Shown: positions 39,801-53,440 of the stretch, one piece after another
Numbering within the stretch: the first letter of the stretch is position 1
Layout: each line of letters opens with the position of its first letter
Assembly (NCBI GenBank): GCA_946800325.1
Contig: CAMPEJ010000004.1
Coordinates: forward strand, 930,001-994,000
Direction: 5' to 3'
DNA: 64,000 nucleotides
Source: Luzula sylvatica
Lineage: Eukaryota; Streptophyta; Magnoliopsida; Poales; Juncaceae
Translations under genes and position numbers: made by a program
Notes under the pieces: model-generated
What the model was told of the DNA's origin: nothing
The model's database searches: none
The model's input: only the letters and a program-made list of their open reading frames with translations

Positions 39801-40421
39801 CGAAAAACAAACTTTCTTAGTGTTTGTAAATTTTGGTAAAATGTTATGTGGTAAAAGATACGATTCAAATGATCTCAAAATACGTTATTTGAACTCCCCA
39901 AAGCATAAACAGATTGTTTTGAATCGAAAAACAAACTTTCTTAGTGTTTGTAAATTTTGGTGAAATGTTATGTGGTAAAAGATACGATTCAAATGATCTC
40001 AAAATACGTTATTTGAACTCCCTAAAGCATAAACAGATTGTTTTGAATCGAAAAACAAACTTTCTTAGTGTTTGTAAATTTTGGTGAAATGTTATGTGGT
40101 AAAAAATACGATTCAAATGATCTCAAAATACGTTATTTGAACTCCCCAAAGCATAAACAGATTGTTTTGAATCGAAAAACAAACTTTCTTAGTGTTTGTA
40201 AATTTTGGTGAAATGTTATGTAGTAAAAGATACGATTCAAATGATCTCAAAATACGTTATTTGAACTCCCCAAAGCATAAACAGATTGTTTTGAATCGAA
40301 AAACAAACTTTCTTAGTGTTTGTAAATTTTGGTGAAATGTTATGTGGTAAAAGATACGATTCGAATGATCTAAAAATATGTTATTTGGACTCCCCAAAGC
40401 ATAGACAAATTGTTTTGAATC
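36826..40421 (+). repeat. 29-monomer rearranged HOR copy
   Basis: It starts M0, M1, then a fused M2/M3 monomer with 'cttttttag' (37074) and M4 with 'cccccaag'. The middle holds a scrambled M4/M5/M13/M11/M12 stretch (37198-38561), and M14-M29 follow without M21. The count stays near 30 because microduplications offset deletions. Confidence 0.87.
37198..38561 (+). repeat. Cluster of 2- and 3-monomer microduplications
   Basis: The M4/M11 mark 'aaatggtttt' occurs at 37307, 37679, 37927 and 38299, that is at intervals of 3, 2 and 3 monomers; in the regular HOR M4 and M11 are 7 apart. Chimeric monomers occur inside: T7 start with an M4 end (37570), C58 with G66 (37694), and C58/C66 with T101 (37942). 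Confidence 0.86.
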
Positions 40422-43400
40422 GAAAAACAAACTTTCTTAGTGTTTCTAAATTTTGGTGAAATGTTATGTAGTAAAAGATACGATTCAAATGATCTCAAAA
40501 TACGTTATTTGAACTCCCCAAAGCATAAACAGATTGTTTTGATTCGAAAATCAAACTTTCTTAGTGTTTGTAAATTTTGGTGAAATGTTATGTGGTAAAA
40601 GATATGATTCAAATGATCTCAAAATACGTTATTTGAACTCCCCAAAGGATAAACAGATTGTTTTGAATCGAAAAACAAACTTTCTTAGTGTTTGTAAATT
40701 TTGGTGAAATGTTATGTGGTAAAAGATACGATTCAAATGATCTCAAAATACGTTATTTGAACTCCCCAAAGCATAAACAGATTATTTTGAATCGAAAAAC
40801 AAACTTTCTTAGTGTTTGTAAATTTTGGTGAAATGTTATGTTGTAAAAGATACGATTCAAATGATCTGAAAATACGTTATTTGAACTCCCCAAATCATAA
40901 ACAGATTGTTTTGAATCGAAAAACAAACTTTCTTAGTGTTTGTAAATTTTGGTGAAATGTTATGTGGTAAAAGATACGATTCGAATGATCTCAAAATACG
41001 TTATTTGAACTCCCCAAAGCATAAACAAATGGTTTTGAATCGAAAAACAAACTTTCTTAGTGTTTGTAAATTTTGGTGAAATGTTATGTGGTAAAAGACA
41101 CGATTCCAATGATCTCAAAATACGTTATTTGAACTCCCCAAAGCATAAACAGATTGTTTTGAATCGAAAAACGAACTTTCTTAGTGTTTGTAAATTTTGG
41201 TAAAATGTTATGTGGTAAAAGATACGATTGAAATGATCTCAAAATACGTTATTTAAACTCCACAAAGCATAAACAAATTGTTTTGAATCGAAAAACAAAC
41301 TTTCTTAGTGTTTGTAAATTTTGGTAAAATGTTATGTGGTAAAAGATACGATTCAAATGATCTCAAAATACGTTATTTGAACTCCCCAAAGCATAAACAG
41401 ATTGTTTTGAATCGAAAAACAAACTTTCTTAGTGTTTGTAAATTTTGGTGAAATGTTATGTGGTAAAAGATACGATTCAAATGATCTCAAAATACGTTAT
41501 TTTAACTCCCTAAAGCATAAACAGATTGGTTTGAATCGAAAAACAAACTTTCTTAGTGTTTGTAAATTTTGGTGAAATGTTATGTGGTAAAAAATACGAT
41601 TCAAATGATCTCAAAATACGTTATTTGAACTCCCCAAAGCATAAACAGATTGTTTTGAATCGAAAATCAAACTTTCTTAGTGTTTGTAAATTTTGGTGAA
41701 ATGTTATGTAGTAAAAGATACGATTCAAATGATCTCAAAATACGTTATTTGAACTCCCCAAAGCATAAACAGATTGTTTTGAATCGAAAATCAAACTTTC
41801 TTAGTGTTTGTAAATTTTGGTGAAATGTTATGTGGTAAAAGATACGATTCGAATGATCTCAAAATACGTTATTTGAACTCCCCAAAGCATAAACAAATGG
41901 TTTTGAATCGAAAAAAAAACTTTCTTAGTGTTTGTAAATTTTGGTGAAATGTTATGTGGTAAAAGACACGATTCCAATGATCTCAAAATACGTTATTTGA
42001 ACTCCCCAAAGCATAAACAGATTGTTTTGAATCGAAAAACAAACTTTCTTAGTGTTTGTAAATTTTGGTGAAATGTTATGTAGTAAAAGATACGATTCAA
42101 ATGATCTCAAAATACGTTATTTGAACTCCCCAAAGCATAAACAGATTGTTTTGAATCGAAAAATAAACTTTCTTAGCGTTTGTAAATTTTGGTGAAATGT
42201 TATGTGGTAAAAGATACGATTCGAATGATCTAAAAATACGTTATTTGAACTCCCCAATGCATAAGCAAATTGTTTTGAATCGAAAAACAAACTTTCTTAG
42301 TGTTTGTAAATTTTGGTGAAATGTTATGTGGTAAAAGATACGATTCAAATGATCTCAAAATGTGTTATTTGAACTCCCCAAAGCATAAACAGATTGTTTT
42401 GAATCGAAAAACAAACTTTCTTAGTGTTTGTAAATTTTGGTAAAATGTTATGTGGTAAAAGATACGATTCAAATGATCTCAAAATACGTTATTTGAACTC
42501 CCCAAAGCATAAACAGATTGTTTTGAATTGAAAAACAAACTTTCTTAGTGTTTGTAAATTTTGGTGAAAGGTTATGTGGTAAAAGATACGAATCAAATGA
42601 TCTCAAAATACGTTATTTGAACTCCCCAAAGCATAAACAGATTGTTTTGAATCGAAAAACAAACTTTCTTAGTGTTTGTAAATTTTGGTGAAATGTTATG
42701 TAGTAAAAGATACGATTCAAATGATCTCAAAATACGTTATTTGAACTCCCCAAAGCATAAACAGATTGTTTTGAATCGGAAAACAAACTTTCTTAGTGTT
42801 TGTAAATTTTGGTGAAATGTTATGTAGTAAAAGATACGATTCAAATGATCTCAAAATACGTTATTTGAACTCCCCAAAGCATAAACAGATTGTTTTGAAT
42901 CGAAAATCAAACTTTCTTAGTGTTTGTAAATTTTGGTGAAATGTTATGTAGTAAAAGATACGATTCAAATGATCTCAAAATACGTTATTTGAACTCCCCA
43001 AAGCATAAACAGATTGTTTTGAATCGAAAAACAAACTTTCTTAGTGTTTGTAAATTTTGGTGAAATGTTATGTAGTAAAAGATACGATTCAAATGATCTC
43101 AAAATACGTTATTTGAACTCCCCAAAGCATAAACAGATTGTTTTGAATCGGAAAACAAACTTTCTTAGTGTTTGTAAATTTTGGTGAAATGTTATGTGGT
43201 AAAAGATACGATTCGAATGATCTAAAAATATGTTATTTGAACTCCCCAAAGCATAAACAAATTGTTTTGAATCGAAAAACAAAGTTTCTTAGTGTTTGTA
43301 AATTTTGGTGAAATGTTATGTGGTAAAAGATACGATTCAAATGATATGAAAATACGTTATTTGAACTCCCCAAAGCATAAACAGATTGTTTTGAATCGAA

Positions 43401-44141
43401 AAACAAACTTTCTTAGTGTTTGTAAATTTTGGTAAAATGTTATGTGGTAAAAGATATAATTGAAATGATCTCAAAATACGTTATTTAAACTCCACAAAGC
43501 ATAAACAAATTGTTTTGAATCGAAAAACAAACTTTCTTAGTGTTTGTAAATTTTGGTAAAATGTTATGTGGTAAAAGATATGATTCAAATGATCTCAAAA
43601 TACGTTATTTGAACTCCCCAAAGCATAAACAGATTGTTTTGAATCGAAAAACAAACTTTCTTAGTGTTTGTAAATTTTGGTGAAATGTTATGTGGTAAAA
43701 GATACGATTCAAATGATCTCAAAATACGTTATTTGAACTCCCTAAAGCATAAACAGATTGTTTTGAATCGAAAAACAAACTTTCTTAGTGTTTGTAAATT
43801 TTGGTGAAATGTTATGTGGTAAAAAATACGATTCAAATGATCTCAAAATACGTTATTTGAACTCCACAAAGCATAAACAGATTGTTTTGAATCGAAAAAC
43901 AAACTTTCTTAGTGTTTGTAAGTTTTGGTGAAATGTTATGTAGTAAAAGATACGATTCAAATGATCTCAAAATACGTTATTTGAACTCCCCAAAGCATAA
44001 ACAGATTGTTTTGAATCGAAAAACAAACTTTCTTAGTGTTTGTAAATTTTGGTGAAATGTTATGTGGTAAAAGATACGATTCGAATGATCTAAAAATATG
44101 TTATTTGGACTCCCCAAAGCATAGACAAATTGTTTTGAATC

Positions 44142-45132
44142 GAAAAACAAACTTTCTTAGTGTTTCTAAATTTTGGTGAAATGTTATGTAGTAAAAGATA
44201 CGATTCAAATGATCTCAAAATACGTTATTTGAACTCCCCAAAGCATAAACAGATTGTTTTGAATCGAAAATCAAACTTTCTTAGTGTTTGTAAATTTTGG
44301 TGAAATGTTATGTGGTAAATGATACGATTCAAATGATCTCAAAATACGTTATTTGAACTCCCCAAAGCATAAACAGATTGTTTTGAATCGAAAAACAAAC
44401 TTTCTTAGTGTTTGTAAATTTTGGTAAAATGTTATGTGGTAAAAGATACAATTGAAATGATCTCAAAATACGTTATTTAAACTCCACAAAGCATAAACAA
44501 ATTGTTTTGAATTGAAAAACAAACTTTCTTAGTGTTTGTAAATTTTGGTAAAATGTTATGTGGTAAAAGATACGATTCAAATGATCTCAAAATACGTTAT
44601 TTGAACTCCCCAAAGCATAAACAGATTTTTTGAATCGAAAAACAAACTTTCTTAGTGTTTGTAAATTTTGGTGAAATGTTATGTGGTAAAAGATACTATT
44701 CAAATGATCTCAAAATACGTTATTTGAACTCCCTAAAGCATAAACAGATTGTTTTGAATCGAAAAACAAACTTTCTTAGTGTTTGTAAATTTTGGTGAAA
44801 TGTTATGTGGTAAAAAATACGATTCAAATGATCTCAAAATACGTTATTTGAACTCCCCAAAGCATAAACAGATTGTTTTGAATCGAAAAACAAACTTTCT
44901 TAGTGTTTGTAAATTTTGGTGAAATGTTATGTAGTAAAAGATACGATTCAAATGATCTCAAAATACGTTATTTGAACTCCCCAAAGCATAAACAGATTGT
45001 TTTGAATCGAAAAACAAACTTTCTTAGTGTTTGTAAATTTTGGTGAAATGTTATGTGGTAAAAGATACGATTCGAATGATCTAAAAATATGTTATTTGGA
45101 CTCCCCAAAGCATAGACAAATTGTTTTGAATC
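44142..45132 (+). repeat. 8-monomer derivative HOR inside supra-copy 1 (991 bp)
   Basis: It has the same composition as 34842-35833 (M0, fused monomer, M24-M29 with T61). It contains the 1-bp deletion at about 44627. A 'gtaaatgatac' variant is shared only with the copy at 52325. Confidence 0.9.
44514..44636 (+). repeat. 123-bp monomer with 1-bp loss ('cagattttttg')
   Basis: The consensus 'cagattgttttg' lost its G, leaving a T6 run. The corresponding monomer in the second copy of the 66-mer supra-repeat (start 52697) is intact. The deletion is therefore younger than that duplication, or was lost by conversion. It explains why the supra-repeat offset changes from 8183 to 8184. Confidence 0.94.
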
Positions 45133-45256
45133 GAAAAACAAACTTTCTTAGTGTTTCTAAATTTTGGTGAAATGTTATGTAGTAAAAGATACGATTCAAA
45201 TGATCTCAAAATACGTTATTTGAACTCCCCAAAGCATAAACAGATTGTTTTGAATC

Positions 45257-47612
45257 GAAAATCAAACTTTCTTAGTGTTTGTAAATTTTGGTGAAATGTT
45301 ATGTGGTAAAAGATATGATTCAAATGATCTCAAAATACGTTATTTGAACTCCCCAAAGGATAAACAGATTGTTTTGAATCGAAAAACAAACTTTTTTAGT
45401 GTTTGTAAATTTTGGTGAAATGTTATGTGGTAAAAGATACGATTCAAATGATCTCAAAATACGTTATTTGAACTCCCCAAATCATAAACAGATTGTTTTG
45501 AATCGAAAAACAAACTTTCTTAGTGTTTGTAAATTTTGGTGAAATGTTATGTGGTAAAAGATACGATTCGAATGATCTCAAAATACGTTATTTGAACTCC
45601 CCCAAGCATAAACAAATGGTTTTGAATCGAAAAACAAACTTTCTTAGTGTTTGTAAATTTTGGTGAAATGTTATGTGGTAAAAGACACGATTCCAATGAT
45701 CTCAAAATACGTTATTTGAACTCCCCAAAGCATAAACAGATTGTTTTGAATCGAAAAACAAACTTTCTTAGTGTTTGTAAATTTTGGTGAAATGTTATGT
45801 AGTAAAATATACGATTCAAATGATCTCAAAATACGTTATTTGAACTCCCCAAAGCATAAACAGATTGTTTTGAATCGAAAAATAAACTTTCTTAGCGTTA
45901 GTAAATTTTGGTGAAATGTTATGTGGTAAAAGATACGATTCGAATGATCTAAAAATACGTTATTTGAACTCCCCAATGCATAAACAAATTGTTTTGAATC
46001 GAAAAACAAACTTTCTTAGTGTTTGTAAATTTTGGTGAAATGTTATGTGGTAAAAGATACGATTCAAATGATCTCATAATGTGTTATTTGAACTCCCCAA
46101 AGCATAAACAGATTGTTTTGAATCGAAAAACAAACTTTCTTAGTGTTTGTAAATTTTGGTAAAATGTTATGTGGTAAAAGATACGATTCAAATGATCTCA
46201 AAATACGTTATTTGAACTCCCCAAAGCATAAACAGATTGTTTTGAATTGAAAAACAAACTTTCTTAGTGTTTGTAAATTTTGGTGAAAGGTTATGTGGTA
46301 AAAGATACGAATCAAATGATCTCAAAATACGTTATTTGAACTCCCCAAAGCATAAACAGATTGTTTTGAATCGAAAAACAAACTTTCTTAGTGTTTGAAA
46401 ATTTTGGTGAAATGTTATGTAGTAAAAGATACGATTCAAATGATCTCAAAATACGTTATTTGAACTCCCCAAAGCATAAACAGATTGTTTTGAATCGGAA
46501 AACAAACTTTCTTAGTGTTTGTAAATTTTGGTGAAATGTTATGTAGTAAAAGATACGATTCAAATGATCTCAAAATACGTTATTTGAACTCCCCAAAGCA
46601 TAAACATATTGTTTTGAATCGAAAATCAAACATTCTTAGTGTTTGTAAATTTTGGTGAAATGTTATGTAGTAAAAGATACGATTCAAATGATCTCAAAAT
46701 ACGTTATTTGAACTCCCCAAAGCATAAACAGATTGTTTTGAATCGAAAAACAAACTTTCTTAGTGTTTGTAAATTTTGGTGAAATGTTATGTAGTAAAAG
46801 ATACGATTCAAATGATCTCAAAATACGTTATTTGAACTCCCCAAAGCATAAACTTATTGTTTTGAATCGGAAAACAAACTTTCTTAGTGTTTGTAAATTT
46901 TGGTGAAATGTTATGTGGTAAAAGATACGATTCGAATGATCTAAAAATATGTTATTTGAACTCCCCAAAGCATAAACAAATTGTTTTGAATTGAAAAACA
47001 AACTTTCTTAGTGTTTGTAAATTTTGGTGAAATGTTATGTGGTAAAAGATACGATTCAAATGATCTCAAAATACGTTATTTGAACTCCCCAAAGCATAAA
47101 CAGATTGTTTTGAATCGAAAAACAAACTTTCTTAGTGTTTGTAAATTTTGGTAAAATGTTATGTGGTAAAAGATACAATTGAAATGATCTCAAAATACGT
47201 TATTTAAACTCCACAAAGCATAAACAAATTGTTTTGAATCGAAAAACAAACTTTCTTAGTGTTTGTAAATTTTGGTAAAATGTTATGTGGTAAAAGATAC
47301 GATTCAAATGATCTCAAAATACGTTATTTGAACTCCCCAAAGCATAAACAGATTGTTTTGAATCGAAAAACAAACTTTCTTAGTGTTTGTAAATTTTGGT
47401 GAAATGTTATGTGGTAAAAGATACGATTCAAATGATCTCAAAATACGTTATTTGAACTCCCTAAAGCATAAACAGATTGTTTTGAATCGAAAAACAAACT
47501 TTCTTAGTGTTTGTAAATTTTGGTGAAATGTTATGTGGTAAAAGATACGATTCAAATGATCTCAAAATACGTTATTTGAACTCCCCAAAGCATAAACAGA
47601 TTGTTTTGAATC
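45257..47612 (+). repeat. 19-monomer unit in supra-copy 1
   Basis: The order is M1, fused M2/M3, M4 ('cccccaag'), M5, M13, M14, M15, A37, M16-M20, M22-M26, then a plain monomer. At 47613 the order restarts with M1 (T6, T60, G103) instead of passing through M28, M29 and M0, and runs for five monomers before breaking at 48233. Confidence 0.85.
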
Positions 47613-50600
47613 GAAAATCAAACTTTCTTAGTGTTTGAAAATTTTGGTGAAATGTTATGTGGTAAAAGATATGATTCAAATGATCTCAAAATACGTTATT
47701 TGAACTCCCCAAAGGATAAACAGATTGTTTTGAATCGAAAAACAAACTTTCTTAGTGTTTGTAAATTTTGGTGAAATGTTATGTGGTAAAAGATACGATT
47801 CAAATGATCTCAAAATACGTTATTTGAACTCCCCAAATCATAAACAGATTGTTTTGAATCGAAAAACAAACTTTCTTAGTGTTTGTAAATTTTGGTGAAA
47901 TGTTATGTGGTAAAAGATACGATTCGAATGATCTCAAAATACGTTATTTGAACTCCCCCAAGCATAAACAAATGGTTTTGAATCGAAAAACAAACTTTCT
48001 TAGTGTTTGTAAATTTTGGTGAAATGTTATGTGGTAAAAGACACGATTCCAATGATCTCAAAATACGTTATTTGAACTCCCCAAAGCATAAACAGATTGT
48101 TTTGAATCGAAAAACAAACTTTCTTAGTGTTTGTAAATTTTGGTGAAATGTTATGTAGTAAAATATACGATTCAAATGATCTCAAAATACGTTATTTGAA
48201 CTCCCCAAAGCATAAACAGATTGTTTTGAATCGAAAAACAAACTTTCTTAGTGTTTGTAAATTTTGGTGAAATGTTATGTGGTAAAAGATACGATTCAAA
48301 TGATCTCAAAATACGTTATTTTAACTCCCTAAAGCATAAACAGATTGGTTTGAATCGAAAAACAAACTTTCTTAGTGTTTGTAAATTTTGGTGAAATGTT
48401 ATGTGGTAAAAAATACGATTCAAATGATCTCAAAATACGTTATTTGAACTCCCCAAAGCATAAACAGATTGTTTTGAATCGAAAAACAAACTTTCTTAGT
48501 GTTTGTAAATTTTGGTGAAATGTTATGTGGTAAAAGATACGATTCGAATGATCTAAAAATATGTTATTTGGACTCCCCAAAGCATAGACAAATTGTTTTG
48601 AATCGAAAAACAAACTTTCTTAGTGTTTCTAAATTTTGGTGAAATGTTATGTAGTAAAAGATACGATTCAAATGATCTCAAAATACGTTATTTGAACTCC
48701 CCAAAGCATAAACAGATTGTTTTGATTCGAAAATCAAACTTTCTTAGTGTTTGTAAATTTTGGTGAAATGTTATGTGGTAAAAGATATGATTCAAATGAT
48801 CTCAAAATACGTTATTTGAACTCCCCAAAGGATAAACAGATTGTTTTGAATCGAAAAACAAACTTTCTTAGTGTTTGTAAATTTTGGTGAAATGTTATGT
48901 GGTAAAAGATACGATTCAAATGATCTCAAAATACGTTATTTGAACTCCCCAAAGCATAAACAGATTATTTTGAATCGAAAAACAAACTTTCTTAGTGTTT
49001 GTAAATTTTGGTGAAATGTTATGTTGTAAAAGATACGATTCAAATGATCTGAAAATACGTTATTTGAACTCCCCAAATCATAAACAGATTGTTTTGAATC
49101 GAAAAACAAACTTTCTTAGTGTTTGTAAATTTTGGTGAAATGTTATGTGGTAAAAGATACGATTCGAATGATCTCAAAATACGTTATTTGAACTCCCCAA
49201 AGCATAAACAAATGGTTTTGAATCGAAAAACAAACTTTCTTAGTGTTTGTAAATTTTGGTGAAATGTTATGTGGTAAAAGACACGATTCCAATGATCTCA
49301 AAATACGTTATTTGAACTCCCCAAAGCATAAACAGATTGTTTTGAATCGAAAAACGAACTTTCTTAGTGTTTGTAAATTTTGGTAAAATGTTATGTGGTA
49401 AAAGATACGATTGAAATGATCTCAAAATACGTTATTTAAACTCCACAAAGCATAAACAAATTGTTTTGAATCGAAAAACAAACTTTCTTAGTGTTTGTAA
49501 ATTTTGGTAAAATGTTATGTGGTAAAAGATACGATTCAAATGATCTCAAAATACGTTATTTGAACTCCCCAAAGCATAAACAGATTGTTTTGAATCGAAA
49601 AACAAACTTTCTTAGTGTTTGTAAATTTTGGTGAAATGTTATGTGGTAAAAGATACGATTCAAATGATCTCAAAATACGTTATTTTAACTCCCAAAAGCA
49701 TAAACAGATTGGTTTGAATCGAAAAACAAACTTTCTTAGTGTTTGTAAATTTTGGTGAAATGTTATGTGGTAAAAAATACGATTCAAATGATCTCAAAAT
49801 ACGTTATTTGAACTCCCCAAAGCATAAACAGATTGTTTTGAATCGAAAATCAAACTTTCTTAGTGTTTGTAAATTTTGGTGAAATGTTATGTAGTAAAAG
49901 ATACGATTCAAATGATCTCAAAATACGTTATTTGAACTCCCCAAAGCATAAACAGATTGTTTTGAATCGAAAATCAAACTTTCTTAGTGTTTGTAAATTT
50001 TGGTGAAATGTTATGTGGTAAAAGATACGATTCGAATGATCTCAAAATACGTTATTTGAACTCCCCAAAGCATAAACAAATGGTTTTGAATCGAAAAAAA
50101 AACTTTCTTAGTGTTTGTAAATTTTGGTGAAATGTTATGTGGTAAAAGACACGATTCCAATGATCTCAAAATACGTTATTTGAACTCCCCAAAGCATAAA
50201 CAGATTGTTTTGAATCGAAAAACAAACTTTCTTAGTGTTTGTAAATTTTGGTGAAATGTTATGTAGTAAAAGATACGATTCAAATGATCTCAAAATACGT
50301 TATTTGAACTCCCCAAAGCATAAACAGATTGTTTTGAATCGAAAAATAAACTTTCTTAGCGTTTGTAAATTTTGGTGAAATGTTATGTGGTAAAAGATAC
50401 GATTCGAATGATCTAAAAATACGTTATTTGAACTCCCCAATGCATAAGCAAATTGTTTTGAATCGAAAAACAAACTTTCTTAGTGTTTGTAAATTTTGGT
50501 GAAATGTTATGTGGTAAAAGATACGATTCAAATGATCTCAAAATGTGTTATTTGAACTCCCCAAAGCATAAACAGATTGTTTTGAATCGAAAAACAAACT

Positions 50601-52324
50601 TTCTTAGTGTTTGTAAATTTTGGTAAAATGTTATGTGGTAAAAGATACGATTCAAATGATCTCAAAATACGTTATTTGAACTCCCCAAAGCATAAACAGA
50701 TTGTTTTGAATTGAAAAACAAACTTTCTTAGTGTTTGTAAATTTTGGTGAAAGGTTATGTGGTAAAAGATACGAATCAAATGATCTCAAAATACGTTATT
50801 TGAACTCCCCAAAGCATAAACAGATTGTTTTGAATCGAAAAACAAACTTTCTTAGTGTTTGTAAATTTTGGTGAAATGTTATGTAGTAAAAGATACGATT
50901 CAAATGATCTCAAAATACGTTATTTGAACTCCCCAAAGCATAAACAGATTGTTTTGAATCGGAAAACAAACTTTCTTAGTGTTTGTAAATTTTGGTGAAA
51001 TGTTATGTAGTAAAAGATACGATTCAAATGATCTCAAAATACGTTATTTGAACTCCCCAAAGCATAAACAGATTGTTTTGAATCGAAAATCAAACTTTCT
51101 TAGTGTTTGTAAATTTTGGTGAAATGTTATGTAGTAAAAGATACGATTCAAATGATCTCAAAATACGTTATTTGAACTCCCCAAAGCATAAACAGATTGT
51201 TTTGAATCGAAAAACAAACTTTCTTAGTGTTTGTAAATTTTGGTGAAATGTTATGTAGTAAAAGATACGATTCAAATGATCTCAAAATACGTTATTTGAA
51301 CTCCCCAAAGCATAAACAGATTGTTTTGAATCGGAAAACAAACTTTCTTAGTGTTTGTAAATTTTGGTGAAATGTTATGTGGTAAAAGATACGATTCGAA
51401 TGATCTAAAAATATGTTATTTGAACTCCCCAAAGCATAAACAAATTGTTTTGAATCGAAAAACAAAGTTTCTTAGTGTTTGTAAATTTTGGTGAAATGTT
51501 ATGTGGTAAAAGATACGATTCAAATGATATCAAAATACGTTATTTGAACTCCCCAAAGCATAAACAGATTGTTTTGAATCGAAAAACAAACTTTCTTAGT
51601 GTTTGTAAATTTTGGTAAAATGTTATGTGGTAAAAGATATAATTGAAATGATCTCAAAATACGTTATTTAAACTCCACAAAGCATAAACAAATTGTTTTG
51701 AATCGAAAAACAAACTTTCTTAGTGTTTGTAAATTTTGGTAAAATGTTATGTGGTAAAAGATATGATTCAAATGATCTCAAAATACGTTATTTGAACTCC
51801 CCAAAGCATAAACAGATTGTTTTGAATCGAAAAACAAACTTTCTTAGTGTTTGTAAATTTTGGTGAAATGTTATGTGGTAAAAGATACGATTCAAATGAT
51901 CTCAAAATACGTTATTTGAACTCCCTAAAGCATAAACAGATTGTTTTGAATCGAAAAACAAACTTTCTTAGTGTTTGTAAATTTTGGTGAAATGTTATGT
52001 GGTAAAAAATACGATTCAAATGATCTCAAAATACGTTATTTGAACTCCACAAAGCATAAACAGATTGTTTTGAATCGAAAAACAAACTTTCTTAGTGTTT
52101 GTAAGTTTTGGTGAAATGTTATGTAGTAAAAGATACGATTCAAATGATCTCAAAATACGTTATTTGAACTCCCCAAAGCATAAACAGATTGTTTTGAATC
52201 GAAAAACAAACTTTCTTAGTGTTTGTAAATTTTGGTGAAATGTTATGTGGTAAAAGATACGATTCGAATGATCTAAAAATATGTTATTTGGACTCCCCAA
52301 AGCATAGACAAATTGTTTTGAATC

Positions 52325-53316
52325 GAAAAACAAACTTTCTTAGTGTTTCTAAATTTTGGTGAAATGTTATGTAGTAAAAGATACGATTCAAATGATCTCA
52401 AAATACGTTATTTGAACTCCCCAAAGCATAAACAGATTGTTTTGAATCGAAAATCAAACTTTCTTAGTGTTTGTAAATTTTGGTGAAATGTTATGTGGTA
52501 AATGATACGATTCAAATGATCTCAAAATACGTTATTTGAACTCCCCAAAGCATAAACAGATTGTTTTGAATCGAAAAACAAACTTTCTTAGTGTTTGTAA
52601 ATTTTGGTAAAATGTTATGTGGTAAAAGATACAATTGAAATGATCTCAAAATACGTTATTTAAACTCCACAAAGCATAAACAAATTGTTTTGAATTGAAA
52701 AACAAACTTTCTTAGTGTTTGTAAATTTTGGTAAAATGTTATGTGGTAAAAGATACGATTCAAATGATCTCAAAATACGTTATTTGAACTCCCCAAAGCA
52801 TAAACAGATTGTTTTGAATCGAAAAACAAACTTTCTTAGTGTTTGTAAATTTTGGTGAAATGTTATGTGGTAAAAGATACTATTCAAATGATCTCAAAAT
52901 ACGTTATTTGAACTCCCTAAAGCATAAACAGATTGTTTTGAATCGAAAAACAAACTTTCTTAGTGTTTGTAAATTTTGGTGAAATGTTATGTGGTAAAAA
53001 ATACGATTCAAATGATCTCAAAATACGTTATTTGAACTCCCCAAAGCATAAACAGATTGTTTTGAATCGAAAAACAAACTTTCTTAGTGTTTGTAAATTT
53101 TGGTGAAATGTTATGTAGTAAAAGATACGATTCAAATGATCTCAAAATACGTTATTTGAACTCCCCAAAGCATAAACAGATTGTTTTGAATCGAAAAACA
53201 AACTTTCTTAGTGTTTGTAAATTTTGGTGAAATGTTATGTGGTAAAAGATACGATTCGAATGATCTAAAAATATGTTATTTGGACTCCCCAAACCATAGA
53301 CAAATTGTTTTGAATC
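52325..53316 (+). repeat. 8-monomer derivative HOR inside supra-copy 2 (992 bp)
   Basis: This is the counterpart of 44142-45132 without the deletion. A private change 'aaaccatag' is seen near 53293. Confidence 0.9.
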
Positions 53317-53440
53317 GAAAAACAAACTTTCTTAGTGTTTCTAAATTTTGGTGAAATGTTATGTAGTAAAAGATACGATTCAAATGATCTCAAAATACGT
53401 TATTTGAACTCCCCAAAGCATAAACAGATTGTTTTGAATC

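Larger units (their letters stand above)
40298..48232 (+). repeat. 66-monomer supra-HOR, copy 1
   Basis: It consists of M29, a 30-mer (40422-44141), an 8-mer (44142-45132) and a 19-mer plus 5 monomers (45257-48232). It aligns to 48481-56416 at an offset of 8183 bp, or 8184 bp after the deletion at 44627. Shared rare markers include 'cataagcaa' (42265/50448), 'gtaagtttt' (43922/52105), 'gtaaatgatac' (44320/52503) and 'caaacattc' (46632/54816). Two M8/M9-type monomers (48233-48480) separate the copies. Confidence 0.92.
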